Assembly (NCBI GenBank): GCA_038502055.1
Contig: JAXRKN010000045.1
Coordinates: 6,842,501-6,906,500, forward strand
From: Tanytarsus gracilentus
Lineage: Eukaryota > Arthropoda > Insecta > Diptera > Chironomidae
Direction: 5' to 3'
Length of the DNA stretch: 64,000 nt
Shown: positions 11,466 through 24,230 of the stretch, one piece after another
Position numbering within the stretch: the first letter of the stretch is position 1
Layout: the number at the start of each line of letters is the position of its first letter
Translations under genes and position numbers: made by a program
The notes under the pieces: generated by a model
The model's database searches: none
Told to the model about the DNA's origin: nothing
What the model saw: only the letters and a program-made list of their open reading frames with translations

Positions 11466-11618
11466 TTTCGGGCAGCGATATCGAGCGATTTTGTGACGAA
11501 CGCATACGCAATAGACCAAATCCAGAGAGTGGACGGAAGCCGGCAAACAAGCGACGTCTCACGGTTGGGTCATAAATGGGAGGTACAGCCGATGTTGATG
11601 CTCCGGCATTTTGACGGT
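11466..11618 (-). CDS. Exon: linker between C1 and SH3 domains
   Basis: 153 bp, phase 1 on both sides; acceptor AATTAG, donor GAAA|GTAAAT. It encodes PPIYDPTVRRRLFAGFRPLS, a Gly/Leu segment and QNRSISLPE. Its donor can be joined in frame to either the exon at 4824-5048 (SH3 isoform) or the alternative last exon at 6552-6658. Confidence 0.85.
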
Positions 11619-12762
11619 CTAATTGTCAAAGCATTTAATCATAGTCAGAATTAATTATTTAGAAATTACACTACAAGCATTTTAGTGGATGATGAAGGCT
11701 TTCGTGTCATGTGCGTGGATGAACGTAGTAAATTTTAATGGATGACGATAAATTGAGTGTTGTTTAACAAAGCGTGTATCGAAGGTCGACGGCTTCATTA
11801 ATTTTTCAATTTCAATACAAATTTATTGAGGTTAAATTTTTTTCTTCTACTTTTTTTTGTCGAGGACCCAACTTGATAATTTGGAGAGGGATTTAACGAT
11901 AAAGTTAAACGAGGGGAAATGATGACAATGAGGATGACTAATAAAATTTAAGGAGGTTTTTAATGCAGGGTTGAAGAAATTTCTAAATATTATACTGGAT
12001 TTTGTGATTTTTTGCTTACATCAAAAACTAATGAGAAAAATATTCCGACTAATCTTTATTTCATTTTCTTTGACTGAAAACATTTTTTTCCAATATAATA
12101 TTCATTTAAAATTTTGCTTCATCATAAATTTTAGATCAGAAATAATTTTTTGCCAATTCCGCAATTTATAAAAATATTTTGCGTGACTTTTTTTTGCATG
12201 GAGGGCAATAAAATAAAGTAAAAAAGCTTTTTTCCACCGTCTCGCAAAAAAAAATCATTTCGAAACATTTAAAGCGTAAATTTTTTTACTGATTCACTAA
12301 CTAATAAAATAAATTTGAAAAAACTAGAAACTGAATTTAAATTTAACTACTAGGTAAGGTTCTAACTTTTGTACATTATCTAGAATAAAATTTACAAAAT
12401 TTAGAAAGTAATTTTAATTTTTTAAGTTGATGCTCAGCTATGCAAAGGGTTCTAAAGTGGATGTGATTTGGCGAGCTTTTATACAATGTGTGAAAGTTTA
12501 AAAAACAAGGAGTTGAAAATTTTAAAAAGCTTTTTATCATTTTTTAAATATTTAAAAATGTTAATTGTGACGTATGAAAATTTTGAGCTGTGTAAGCGAT
12601 AATAAATTTTTGGAGGTTGTGAAAGTTCGAAGGGTTTCAAAAGAGTATAAAATGTAAAATTTTGTGTCATTTGTGCTCCAGAGCGAGAGAGAGAAAGTCA
12701 GGAAATTTTAAAATGGGGAAAGAGAGAAATATTGAAGTTAAAATTTATCATCAACACTAGAC
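11619..12762 (-). other. Intron
   Basis: 1.1 kb of AT-rich sequence, nothing recognised. Confidence 0.7.
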
Positions 12763-13002
12763 CTGAGCTAGAAACGTCAGCCACTGGAGCTGTGAGACCC
12801 TGTTTTGCTGCTTGAAAAGGTTTCAATGGTCCTTTTGACATTGCACCTCCACGCGGTTCACGATCCGGATAGTCTGGCACATTTATATTCACGACCGGTA
12901 TATCCATCATCGGAGTTGTCGCTTGAGTCTTTTCTGCCGCCGCTGACATCTCTCCCGCCTTTTTTAACACTTTATAGATCGTATCGAGATCATTGATTGG
13001 TT
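12763..13002 (-). CDS. Exon: linker between C1 and SH3 domains
   Basis: 240 bp, phase 1 on both sides; acceptor ATATAG, donor CAG|GTCTAG, a weaker donor than the others. It encodes 79 residues: PINDLDTIYKVLKKAGEMSA, an Ala/Thr stretch, then VVNINVPDYPDREPRGG and a basic segment. No domain is recognised. Confidence 0.85.
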
Positions 13003-14329
13003 CTATATCAGATTAGGTTTAAGTGATTTTTTTTGTGATGAGATGTAGATGTGATGTCGTTTATGAGCGAGCGTTAAGATGAGTGATAAAGATAGAAAAG
13101 GATAATAAGGCGACATTTATGTATGAGTTTATGCATCATGTCATCATGAAAAACATGTTTATGTGGTATAAAAGCTGCTGATTATCAGTCAATTAATATT
13201 CGAAGACATTGTTTACACGGAAGCTCGAATTAAAAGCTTTTTGAGTAAAAAAAGAGTTTGAAAATAATCTTTTAAAAGCTCTTTCGAAGCTCTCTTCTTA
13301 TAAAAATTCTAAAATAAACTTTTTTAATTTTTTTAAACTAAAGCCTTAAAGAATTTTTAAACAAGCTCTCTTTAAAAGCTTTTTTTTAAATTTTTATCCT
13401 AAAAACTTTTAAAATCTACTTTTAAGAAACTTTTTGAATCCAAATTTAAATCAAAGATTTTCTCAAAGCTTTTTATTCTCTCAGCTTTTTTACATCAAAG
13501 CATCGCGATTATATTTTCTGATTACACCTAAAAGCATTTTATTTCATTACACTAAAGTCAACCCGTAACGCACAACGCTTTTTTGGTCCATGGTTAATTT
13601 AATAAAACGAAAGAAAGGTGAGGAAAAATCATTAGGTGTTGAGGGGGGTTAAAAAACTTAAAAGGATAAAGAGGAAATTTTCTTTTCTTCTAACCTAACT
13701 CAAGCGCTCCTCGATTTGTTATGAAACGTGATAATAGCGTTGGCCCTTCCACTAAAGAAACAATTCGGTTTCATTCATTTTTAAGGAGGAGGATTTTTTC
13801 ATGGATGGTTTATTTACAGATTAAATATAAAAAGAAGAAGAATTTGATAGTTAAAAGGTGAGTTAGAAGTTTTTTGAGAAATCAAAATTTTAATTTTTAA
13901 TAAAAAAGGAAATTTGCGACAATTTTGGGTGTTGAAAATTTTAAAATTAAAAAAATCGTTATTTTTCGTCAACTATTTGACAAAAACAAATTCTTGCAAA
14001 ACACAAAAATTGTCGCATTTTTAAATCGATTTTAATCGCGGAAATACTTTATTTTTATCGTTGAAGGAAACATTCTTGGATGCATTCCATGGCGTCAATA
14101 GCATTTCCACATACTGAAAATATCAGCTATGAAGCTTTACTTCTTGGCTTTGTAAAGCTCAAATTTCCAGCGGAGAGAAAAAGCCAAAAAAATGGGTCAT
14201 TAAAGCATGACACGTTCGTACAGTGTTCCAGTTTTTCAATTTAATTTTTGTTGTAAAAATTTATTTGAGAATGGTTATGGTTGGTTGCTTTAAAGGAGAG
14301 AGGTGCAATCGGTTCTACGGAATACTCAC
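13003..14329 (-). other. Intron
   Basis: 1.3 kb of AT-rich sequence with many AAGCTTTT-type runs; nothing recognised. Confidence 0.7.
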
Positions 14330-14485
14330 TTTCTTCCTCCTGCTCTATTCGATTCTCTATTTCGGAAGTGCTCTTTTGACGTCTTAAAAGCTTCGCCTTA
14401 ACTTGACACTTCTGTAACTGCGGTGCACAGTCGGCGTGAACATTAATTTTACATATCCTACATCTGAGGCCTTGTCTTGTGTGTC
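14330..14485 (-). CDS. Exon: second half of the C1 domain and a basic/acidic tail
   Basis: 156 bp, phase 1 on both sides; acceptor TCAACAG, donor GAAA|GTGAGT. It encodes HTRQGLRCRICKINVHADC followed by x6 and Cys. With the previous exon the pattern is H-x12-C-x2-C-x13-C-x2-C-x4-H-x2-C-x6-C, a full set of zinc ligands; the last gap is one shorter than the common C1 spacing. C1 domains bind zinc and often lipid; STAC C1 domains contribute to calcium-channel binding. A basic run (KAKLLRRQK) and an acidic run (EEEE) follow. Confidence 0.93.
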
Positions 14486-15528
14486 CTGTTGAATTTATTT
14501 TATCAAAGATTGTTCATAAAAATTTCTTATTTCACAGAGAATTTTTTTATTCAAGCGAGCAACAAAAAAAGGTTGAAAGGATTTTCCCCCCGAAGGAATT
14601 TAAGAAACCACTTAAGGCGATGAACAACCGCAATAATCATTATGAAAGTTTGACGAGAGCAAAAACGGAAAATGTCATAAATTATTAGTGGCTGAGAGGT
14701 ATTTTAAGTGAGCTGCGGCTTTTTGTAGTAAATTCCACATAAGGACAGAATAAAATTTTTTTAAAGACGTGAATAAAATTTGATGAATTTAAAAGAAATT
14801 TAGTGTAAAAAATTTAACGGAAATTTTTGATTGTGTCCAAACTTGGATAAATTTTTGAATGAAACTTAAAACAAATTTTGATTTTCTTATGAGTTTTTGT
14901 TCTACAAAGGAAAATTGACATCTTGAATGAATTTTTGAGGTTGAAATATGAATTTTTTTTCGATTTGTCTAAATCTAGTTTAGGTAACCTCAAAATGTCC
15001 GAAAGAAATTAATTTAAAACAAGCTTGACAGTTGATCAATCAACCAATAAATTCTTCTATCCCTAATTTATTAAATTTTTTTATCTATTCTATTGAGAAA
15101 AGACTCAACAAGAAAAGGAAAAACTTCTAGAAGGAAAATTCCTCGCTATAAAATTTATGACTACAAATCCTTCAACTATTATCCTTCCTATAATGACGTG
15201 TATGCGCTCGAATATGGACTCATCTCCTCTTCCACTTATGTGCAAGATAAATTTCTTCTTCTTCCGGCTTTCCTTTGCACTGCTCTCTAGCATCATTTAA
15301 AAAACTATTTTTCTCTAAAGTGCTTGAGAAAATCCGAAGAAGAAGAAGAAAGGAGATGAGAAATCTTTTTTGAAAAAGAATATATTGAAATAGATTAAAA
15401 GTTTTTATATGCTCCCTTAAGGGAAATTGACACATTCACACGATAACTTATATATCTGAATGTGTGTATGTGTGTGTCAGGACACTCTTTATATTCGAAG
15501 ATCAAGGAGAGCTAAAACTAAAACTTAC
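14486..15528 (-). other. Intron splitting the C1 domain
   Basis: 1.0 kb; a short TGTGTG tract near 15461-15478. No gene recognised. Confidence 0.7.
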
Positions 15529-15644
15529 CCCTTAGGACTTGTGAGCAAACATCGCATGGTGTTATCTTCTTATAAGTGTACTCTTGTAGATTATGTTCCG
15601 AGTCTGTTCGAACCGTAGGATTTGCGTTGGCGTTGCCATTTTTT
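15529..15644 (-). CDS. Exon: first half of the C1 zinc-finger domain
   Basis: 116 bp, phase 2 in and phase 1 out; acceptor TATGCAG, donor GGG|GTAAGT. After an Asn/Ala-rich lead it encodes HNLQEYTYKKITPCDVC, giving the first ligands of a C1 domain: His, 12 residues, then Cys-x2-Cys. The domain is completed in the next exon. Confidence 0.92.
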
Positions 15645-17737
15645 CTGCATAAAACATGAGAAAAATGAATGATATTAAAATTCTTTTCTATTTTTCATTG
15701 CTTGTGAGATGTATAGAAAATTAATTCAGCTTGACATTTAGATATTTGTGTGTAAGGTGGATAGTTTGGCTGCAGTCAGGGGTTTTAAATAGGGTTTAAA
15801 GCGTTATTTATGAGGGTTTATAAAAGTTTATTGTCACTATAGAGAGACTTAAGTGGTTTTTCTTTAATATGGATCTAAATTTCTTGCTAGAGAGACTCAA
15901 ATAATTTTAGGGCTTACTTTAGGAATACTTAAATATTTTTGTTCTAAAAAACTTAACAGTTAGTTCTAAAAAAAATTCAAAGAATTTTTCAAAATCACTT
16001 TAATAAATTTTGCCCCTTTAAAGAAGTTTTACTATAATTTTCAAATTTTAACCATTAGTTTAATTTCATCTTCAATCCCTGACTGCAATCTACGTTTATG
16101 TGAACATATTTAAACAAAATAATAAGGACAGGGTGTTGTATATACATAGAGAGTGCTTTTTAGCAGCAACAGAAGCACAAGTGGTTGTTCGTATATAAGC
16201 ACATTTAAGCATTAGAGTGTGTATGTGTTTTGAATATTATGCGCTCATAAAGTATTTAGAAGAGATCCTAACCTAACTTTCTATGTGACTTTAACTAAAA
16301 AATGTTACGGAGATAAAAACCTCATCGGGTGTATGGCTAAATACCTTTACCATCCCTCTCTGTCTTATGTTTATGTGTGTATGTGAAATATTATCGGAAA
16401 ATAGAGCGAAGTAATATTTTATGTTTCTTCTTATGGATATTTAATGTTCAAGTGAAAGAGGTGAAAATTGGAGTATCGTGGGAAAATTTCATGATAGAAA
16501 TTTCCATGGAATTACGAGGAAAGAAACATTACTTAAATTCTTACTCGTTCCAATAACTGTACGAAAAAAAAATCAATAAACATTCATTGACTAAATGTCT
16601 TCAACATCAATAATAATGTTCGGAAGAAGAAATAATAAAATATTCATGACTAAAATTAGACAGTCACAAAAAATCTTTATCTTCGAGTACAAATAAGGGA
16701 TTTTCTCTCTCTCGAGTGTCAATCAGCTGTTTTTCCTTATAAAGTCGAGTAAAAGCAATCGAAGGGAAAATTGCATCCAACACCAAAGCAAATTGTTGTG
16801 AAATGTGTCATTGCATTGTGTGAAACGAATTGCTAATGGATTTTGTACATGATTGGAAATCACACAATTGTTGTGGTGAAAGATTTGCAAGATGAGATTT
16901 TATTGTAGGACGTGAGACAACCCTAAGATGCACTTTAATGGAATTTCCAGACATTCAATGACTAATGAATTATTCAAAGCTCAATTATGCAATTTAAGAC
17001 GGTGATGGTGGAAAGGCTTTATTTGAGTTTGAGGGGAAATGTTTAAATTTTTGTTTGGAAATTTTTAAATTTTTGATAAATGTTTTTTGTGGTTTGAATA
17101 TTTTTTATTAGAATTTTTCTCAAAAAAGCTTTTTAAATTTAAATAAGCTTTTACTAAAAAGCTCATAAATTTCAAAACAGCTTTTTATTTAAATAATATT
17201 ATTTAAAAATAAATAAAATTCACAATCGAATCCATAAAAATTGAGTAAACAAATTTTTCACTCAATAAATTTTATTTCCTCAAAAAAATTTCGCAATAAA
17301 ATGAAATTGTTAAAAGCTGTAAGAATTCTTCAGCGCGGAGACAACAAACGCGTTCTTTATGGTAATTCCGCTCTCTTTATGTTTCAACTGCCTGCGATTA
17401 TATTCGCAATTCACGAGAGGCTCATTAGCATTTCACATACAAAATTTTGTTTATGTTTACTCTATTACGAGCTCCTTTAAGTGCCATCAACAGCGCATAC
17501 AAATCGTGAGGGTGCGATAAATCTGTTTGAATACACAAATTCTTGACTCTTTAGTTGGGTAAATACGATTAAGATCGTCACGTAAGAATGACACAATGGC
17601 TTGTTTTATGTGATGTTGGAAATGCATGACAAAAAGGGTGAAATTGAGAGCTTTCTCGTGGGACTCGATATCAAATTTAAATTTCTCTGAGGAACTTTTA
17701 TTCGAAAATTTTCTTAATAAATTAGCAGAATTTTTAT

Positions 17738-18103
17738 TTATTGAATTTTTTTCTGAACTCCTGGCGGTATGAGTCTCTCAGCGACACTGTTGAAAATGTT
17801 AATTCCTGCATTTATAAAGTGACCAGGTGATAAAAAGAGAAGGCTAACTGTTCCGGCTGGTGTAGATAAAGTTGGAATGAAAGTTCTATGAAATGGCGTT
17901 GTTGATTCCACCTTTGGACTTTTTGTTGTCTCAACTTTTAATTCGGTCGATGTCTCCACACTTTTTTCAACTATGATCAAGTTTTCGTCATTGTTTGAAT
18001 TTTTAATAAGTTCTGCAGCATTTTTCTCTTTTACTCCGTGAATGATCATCGCTTTAGTGCACGAAAAAATCGTGAAAATTAACACAAAATTTAATAATTT
18101 CAT
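17738..18103 (-). CDS. Small secreted protein, nested in a host intron
   Basis: 121 residues in a single exon on the host strand. Residues 1-18 (MKLLNFVLIFTIFSCTKA) form a clear signal peptide with a likely cut after TKA. The mature part is hydrophilic: a Lys/Glu/Thr-rich middle (ELKVETTKSPKVESTTP) and a more hydrophobic end (SPGHFINAGINIFNSVAERL). It has no cysteine after the signal peptide. A TATAAA lies 75 bases upstream and an AATAAA overlaps the 3' end. The family is not recognised. The signal peptide, core promoter and poly(A) signal together make it a believable gene rather than a chance frame. Confidence 0.65.
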   Translation of the reverse strand: MKLLNFVLIFTIFSCTKAMIIHGVKEKNAAELIKNSNNDENLIIVEKSVETSTELKVETTKSPKVESTTPFHRTFIPTLSTPAGTVSLLFLSPGHFINAGINIFNSVAERLIPPGVQKKIQ

Positions 18104-18177
18104 TTTTAAAATATTAAGCAGTGTCTTGAGAGTTTAAAAGTTTTACATCAACTGATGCAAAAAATGTAGATGTCTGT

Positions 18178-18183
18178 TTTATA
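18178..18183 (-). promoter_or_regulatory. TATA box of the small secreted-protein gene
   Basis: TATAAA on the minus strand, 75 bases before the ATG at 18103, predicting transcription start near 18150. Confidence 0.5.
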
Positions 18184-18250
18184 TCATGATAAAAATAGGT
18201 TAATTGCACAACTTTCACTTAATAGAGAACTGATGGTTTAAACTAGTCGA

Positions 18251-18369
18251 TAAGGGGCGAAACACTTTGGTTTGTAATTTTTTATTTTAACAATTAATAA
18301 AATTTAATTGAATTGAATTTTAAAAGTAAATAATATTGATTAAAATTTCTAGTGTCCTCCCCCTTGCTT
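18251..18369. repeat. Hairpin element with G-rich arms
   Basis: Left arm AAGGGGCGAAACACT (from 18252) and right arm AGTGTCCTCCCCCTT (18351-18365) pair at about 11 of 15 positions, around an AT-rich centre. Confidence 0.4.
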
Positions 18370-21300
18370 ATTCTAATTTCTCTTTTTTTAGGCTTGAAAT
18401 CTAAAAATTATTAAAAGCCTCTTGAACGTTCAAGAATGATCCAATTTTTATTCTCAGCCTGTTTTTTTTTCAAACAAGTTCTAGCTAGATAATTTTTTAT
18501 GCGACCTCAAATTGTAATTTAATATTTTACCGGTTAGATCGAAGATATGTAACCTATTTGCAAAAAGATGTACAATCAAGAGTCTGAACATAAATTAAAT
18601 GAAACTTAATGCATTTTAAATGAAATAAAATGTGATCAAATTAAAAATAAAACAAAAGTTTGAAGTTCATATGAAATTTATTTTTATTTATTTGCAAAAC
18701 TTTCATTTGACTCTCTAACTTTTTTCAACCCCTATTTAAACCTCATTTTATGACTTTTGAACGTCTCATTCAAAATAATCTCACCATCTAACCCCAAGGA
18801 TTGTTTTCTCTCTCATTTTTAAATCCTTAAATTCCTCATCATCATAAACTACTTTTTCATTCCTCCTCAACTCTCTTGATATCATCTAATGAATAAAAAA
18901 TGTGTGAATCTCACTCGACTCAGTGTTGCCAGGATATGTAAAAGTTCGCAAACTGTCATAAACTTTTTATTTTTATTTCAACAGTTTTTTTATCTCATTT
19001 GCAATTGTGTGAGAGGAAAAAAATTCATTCATAAATTTTTTCCGGGAACAATTTTCCCACGAGTGAGTTTTACAATTATTTCCGTCGCTCGTGGAGGTTG
19101 TTATTTTAATTGCAAAATGAACTCGAAAATAATATTCATTTTTTTCGAGAGAACAAAGGAAAAAGTTTCATTGGAATTAATTTTGATAATAAATGAAATT
19201 GAAACGTGAAATTTGTGGTTTTAATTTTAAATGGAAATTTTTTGATGGCCTTTTTGTTGCAATTTATGAAATTTTTATAAAACTTTCAAATTTTTCACGG
19301 CGATTATTTTCCGAGTGATGAGACATAAATTAAACTTTTATGAGACATTATCGCATTTGAAATTTTTCCATTCGCTTTCTCATAATCCATTTAGCAGAGA
19401 TTAAAATGCAATTTTTATGTTGAACTTCATAATTCCGCCAATAAATTTTCTCGCTTCACTCTTACATGCAATCTCTTTTTTTCGTTGAAACTTTTATCTC
19501 GCTTGAGGCAGTTCATAATATGTGTGGATGAGAGGATAAAAAGTTTATTTAAAAAAAATTAAACCTCATGTTGAAGTTTACGATTATTCGTGTTGAAGAG
19601 AATTTAAATTGTGGTTAAATAAATTTTATTATGAAAAACGATTTTCGATTTTAAATTTTAGAAATAGTTTTTTTTACACAAAATGAAAATATTAAAGCAT
19701 TAAATTTTTAGTACAGAATTTTTAGAAAATAATGTCATAATTTTTGTATCATATTTTCAAATTTATTTCACAAATTATTTTTTTATTCTTGGACCTTATA
19801 AAAATTTTCCTCGCTATAAATTTTCAATTCAGCTCACACACTCCGCTGAATATGGAGAGCATATCTAATGCCTAATTCCAATCGAAAAATCCTTTTTAGA
19901 ATTTTCCAACCGTACATGCATGCAGAAGTTCAACAGAGAGAAAACTTTGTGATTCAAATAAGTGTGAAAATGAAGGATTTAAAAGCTCTACTTTGAGTAT
20001 AAAAGGATTTTTTATTTTCAGCTCTCTCTGCTTGCAGAATTCATAAATATTTTCCTCCTCACACTGAAAGAGAGAGCAAAAAAAATATTTTCCTTTTTTT
20101 CGTAGTATTTGCATAAAAAGAGATTTCCTCTCTTTCTGCTTTTTTTCCTCATTTGAGCCTGATTGTATTTAAACATGATCCAACCAGTAGAAGGGATTTT
20201 TATATTCATGTATGCGCAGTATTTGTATGGCGATAAATCATTGGATGAATAGGTCATGATTCAAAATTAATTTACTACAAGTTATGTGGTGAATTTTGAA
20301 GAGTTAAATTCGATAAACTTTTAAAGAATTAATAAAATTAATTTCAATTTTCGATTTTATTACATTAAAAAATATTTCGAAAAAGTTTTCAAATAATTTT
20401 TAACTTCAATTTAAAGAAAATTTCTGCTCATTTGAAAGTTTTCACCACACATGTTTTTAAAGTATTTCGTGTGTAGGTGGAAGCATTTTAGAGGTATGTG
20501 AGAGTTTGTGTTCGAATATACAGAAATACGAAATTATCATGCAAACACAAATAAGCTTATGCAGTTTTGTATCCCACACAAATTGGCACAAAATATTGCT
20601 GTTGCTGTAGCAGGTACATAAAACATATTAAAAAATTAAGGTGATAAAAATCAATGGAAAAAGTTAAATTTTTAAAAAAACTTTTCTAAAGTTTTTTAAA
20701 TAAATTGAAAATAAAAAGGACTTTAAAATTTTACATTACAATATAAAAATTCTCATATATTTTTAAGCTTTTTTGATTTAAATCTCAATACGTTGATAAA
20801 ATAATTTAGCATCTCATAAAACTTTTTAGGTTGATTAATTTTCATCTTGTCCATAAGAAGAACTTCCCAAAAAATAATAAATCAAATTTGCAGTGTCAGA
20901 GTCCGACACACATCGAGTGTGTGACACATTTATCTCCATTTTCACAAAATAATTTCGAGAGCATATATTTAATTTTGAGGATGAGAGAGAGAGAGATAAA
21001 GATGAGAGTATCAACATGACAATCAATATTCATTAAATTTAATTATCCGGGGATAATTTCATGTGTTTCTGTGTGTTAGTGATGCTTTAATTCATTGTTT
21101 ATGTGGACTTAGCTTAATTTCAGCAAATGTACAATGAGATAAACAAATACGGGTTAAATGTAATTGCGGTGTTTGGATTTAAGCATTTTTTTTGCGAATT
21201 TCTAGGCGACAATTGGAGACATTTAGCTCATTTAAGTCTTGAATTTTGCATTCGTGCGTGAAAGTTTCAATTTTAGTTCTTCAACTACATTTACCTCATA

Positions 21301-22834
21301 CTTAGAACAGTTGAGACAGCATGATACATGTGAATTGCATTTGGTCTTTTTTTATCTTCAATTTTGTCAAGACTACTTTTTTAGTATGTATGGAAGAATG
21401 GTGTTAAAATGTGATATAAAAAAGTTTTTTGCACATGAATTTGGTTAAAAAAGTTTTTCATGTTGTGATAAAAAAGAAAAAAAAGTTGGAAAGAAGAAAA
21501 ATTAGAATAAAAATTTTCCTCATTCATGAAAGTTGGAAGTAAAAGAAAAAAATTTCATTCATGATGGAAGCAGTGCCTCGTGTTTGAATATTTTGTCGAC
21601 AGGAAAGTTTGTCGTGGATAATCTGAGGGTGAATAACTCTGGTTGGAAAATATTTTTTTAATAAAAAAAATTCACAAAAATGTCAAAGTTGCCAGTCCCG
21701 AGCTAAACAAACCATTACAAGCAATCCAAGTAGAAGAAACGTACAAAAACTTTAGACATTTAAGTGCTTGTTCATTCATTGAAACACAATGGAAGATGAA
21801 ACATGTAAGTGAAGCACATTTCGCCTCCATTCATCTCTCTGCTCTAACGACAATAATTATTTGTAAACATTTTTTACGCCTCAACAATTTTTCTCTCCTT
21901 TCTCGGCGCAAATTTTTCATATATGCATGAGTTGAGTTGAGTTCACAAAAAAAATCTTTTTATGCTGTCGACATTCTAGAAAATATTCACGGAGAGGATC
22001 ACGATCCTAACGATGCATGGCTCACTCATGAAGAGCTCTACTAACGACGCGAACAATGGCGAGAAAGATACTTTCAAGAATGAATAAATGACTTTGCTAT
22101 TTTTCTCGCGCTTCTCTCGTTCACATCACGCGTGTACGCTTTTAAACAGTGAAATAAATTTAAGGGTCACTTACTCAGTTTTTTTTGTAAAATTTAAAAT
22201 AAATTTTTAAAGATTCTTCACTAATTTTAGCAAAAAAATATAACTGAGTAATTTGCCCTTTGAAAACCTTTTGACGAACATCTTTTTGTCTGGAGGCATT
22301 TTTTTAATTTTTTCTCTCAACTTTTTTCCTTGTTCTAAGTGTTAAGCATGTAGAACGTTCATTGAAGTGAGAAAGAATGAATGAGATTTTCGTTCCTTTT
22401 CCGAGGCACGCTTCCATGTTAAAAAAATTCATTAAATGCGAGAATTATGATGGTTGGATTTCGGCATGAGGGATTTCGTGATTTAAGAAAGCTTTAGTTG
22501 AGGATTTGATGTAAAGATATGAATATTATTAAAATTTAATGAACGAAAAGCTTTGATTGAATTTTACAAAAGCTTAAATATTAAGTTAAAAGCTTTAAAT
22601 ATTTGGAAATTGAATTTTTTGATGCAGAAAAGATTTTATTAAAAATTCCAAAAAGCTTCAAAATATTTATTTTTTAAAACTCCTCAAAATATTTCATTGC
22701 ATTTTTTTATGTTATATAAAAAATCACGATAAAATTCCATAAATATTTAATCGTTAGTCCATCCCATCATGTGAATTTAAATTAAATGAGTTGCATTTTT
22801 TAATTAAACTTTGTTAATCTAAATTTTGACTCAC

Positions 22835-22989
22835 TTTTCATTGCCTGATGGACCGGAAGCCGGTTTAAGGCTACGAAACGCTTTTAACCACTTAGTCTTC
22901 ATTGATGACGAGGACGATGTTGACATTTTACGTTCACCGCCGTGAACTTGTGGTGATGTTGGATCTAATTTTACCAAAAAAAGTTCTTT
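22835..22989 (-). CDS. Exon: basic Ser-rich linker before the C1 domain
   Basis: 155 bp, phase 0 in and phase 2 out; acceptor ATTACAG, donor AAAA|GTGAGT. It encodes KELFLVKLDPTSPQ, then MSTSSSSS and the basic amphipathic stretch MKTKWLKAFRSLKP. The two Met codons followed by a membrane-like basic helix make this a plausible start for a shorter, F-BAR-less STAC isoform; that is inference, and no promoter was identified. Confidence 0.85.
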
Positions 22990-24128
22990 CTGTAATGAGA
23001 ATTAAAAAGCAAAAATTTGTTAGAAATATTTTCGTAAAAATTTTACACTTAAAGTTAATTTTTATTTAAATCTCAAAATATTCTCCAAAGCTTTAATAAA
23101 TTTTCTCGAACCATCGATAAGAGTCGGAATATTCTCTGTCCAGCTGCTCAACGAAATGAATTATGAAATTTAATAAACCAAGAATATGAACGGCGGCCGT
23201 GGTTGGAGGAAAAATTCACGACTCAGAGTGTGAGCAAGAAGACCAAGAAACACGCAAACTTTTTTAGCAATAAATTTTGTACGAGATTCCCTTTAATTTT
23301 TCATGAATTCAATTTTTGGAAAGGAGTTCGAAGGTTGTAAAATTTTTCACGGGATTTAAATTATTTTTTTGATAAATTGTTAAACATTAAAATTGCAAAC
23401 ACGTGATTAGAACTTTTTCATCCCTTTAATGAGGATTTATTGCTGTCTCAATTAACAAAATCCCATGAGGTTGCTATTAATGATTTTGCTTTTTTTTCAT
23501 AAAAATGATTAATTTTTTGCAGAGAGCGTGTCTCGCTTAAAGACCACTAAGACATTTAGATTGCCTAGAAGTTTTGCGGCAATTTATGATTTTTATCTTC
23601 TAGACAACTTTTTGAAGATCAAATGGAAAAGTTTTAGATTAAAAAAATGCCTAGACGTGACTAGAAATTACAAAATTTTGAACTTTGAAATTTTTATAAA
23701 GCTTACAGTGAGCTTTTAAAAGCTTTTTAATCATCACATGTTGTTAGATCATAAAACCTGAATTTAAAAAATTGTTTTCATCCAAAGTTAAATTTCAAAA
23801 ACATTTTTCAAAAGCACCCACATCGTCACGGCATGACACTAGCAAAGGAAGCTTCTATCTCGATTTGAAGGCAAAAGAAAAGTGCAATTTAGAGTGAATT
23901 ATGTTGCGCTTGTTCTTAACGGAAGAGAATCAAAATGAATGGATGGGTGGAAAAGAACTGCAACTGTGATGCTGGATGTATGTAGAACATGCATGTAGAG
24001 CTTTTTATATTTATTGCACTGAAAGAGACAATTTAAAGCGAATTACAGAGTAATTAAATGAGTTTGTATGTGAGGGTGAATGTGAGTCATAAAATTTTTC
24101 AGCTCATTTCCGCTGGGATTTTTAAAAG

Positions 24129-24230
24129 CAAGGAGTGGACACTAAAATTTTAAAAGATTGTTAAAAATATTTTGTAACTTATTTTTAAAAAAGCTTTTTT
24201 CTTACTCTAAAGCTTTTATCACCCCTATAG
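24129..24230. repeat. Hairpin element with G-rich arms
   Basis: Left arm CAAGGAGTGGACACTAAAA and right arm TTTTATCACCCCTATAG are weak inverted repeats; the left arm closely matches those at 32172 and 58354 (reverse). Confidence 0.35.

Larger units (their letters stand above)
15645..22834 (-). other. Large intron carrying a nested gene
   Basis: 7.2 kb; holds the small secreted-protein gene at 17738-18103 and a hairpin at 18251-18369. The remainder is AT-rich with no other supported gene. Confidence 0.65.

Noticed and set aside
18889..19209. 106-codon plus-strand open frame
   Set aside because: Composition is that of AT-rich intron translated; no domain or promoter.
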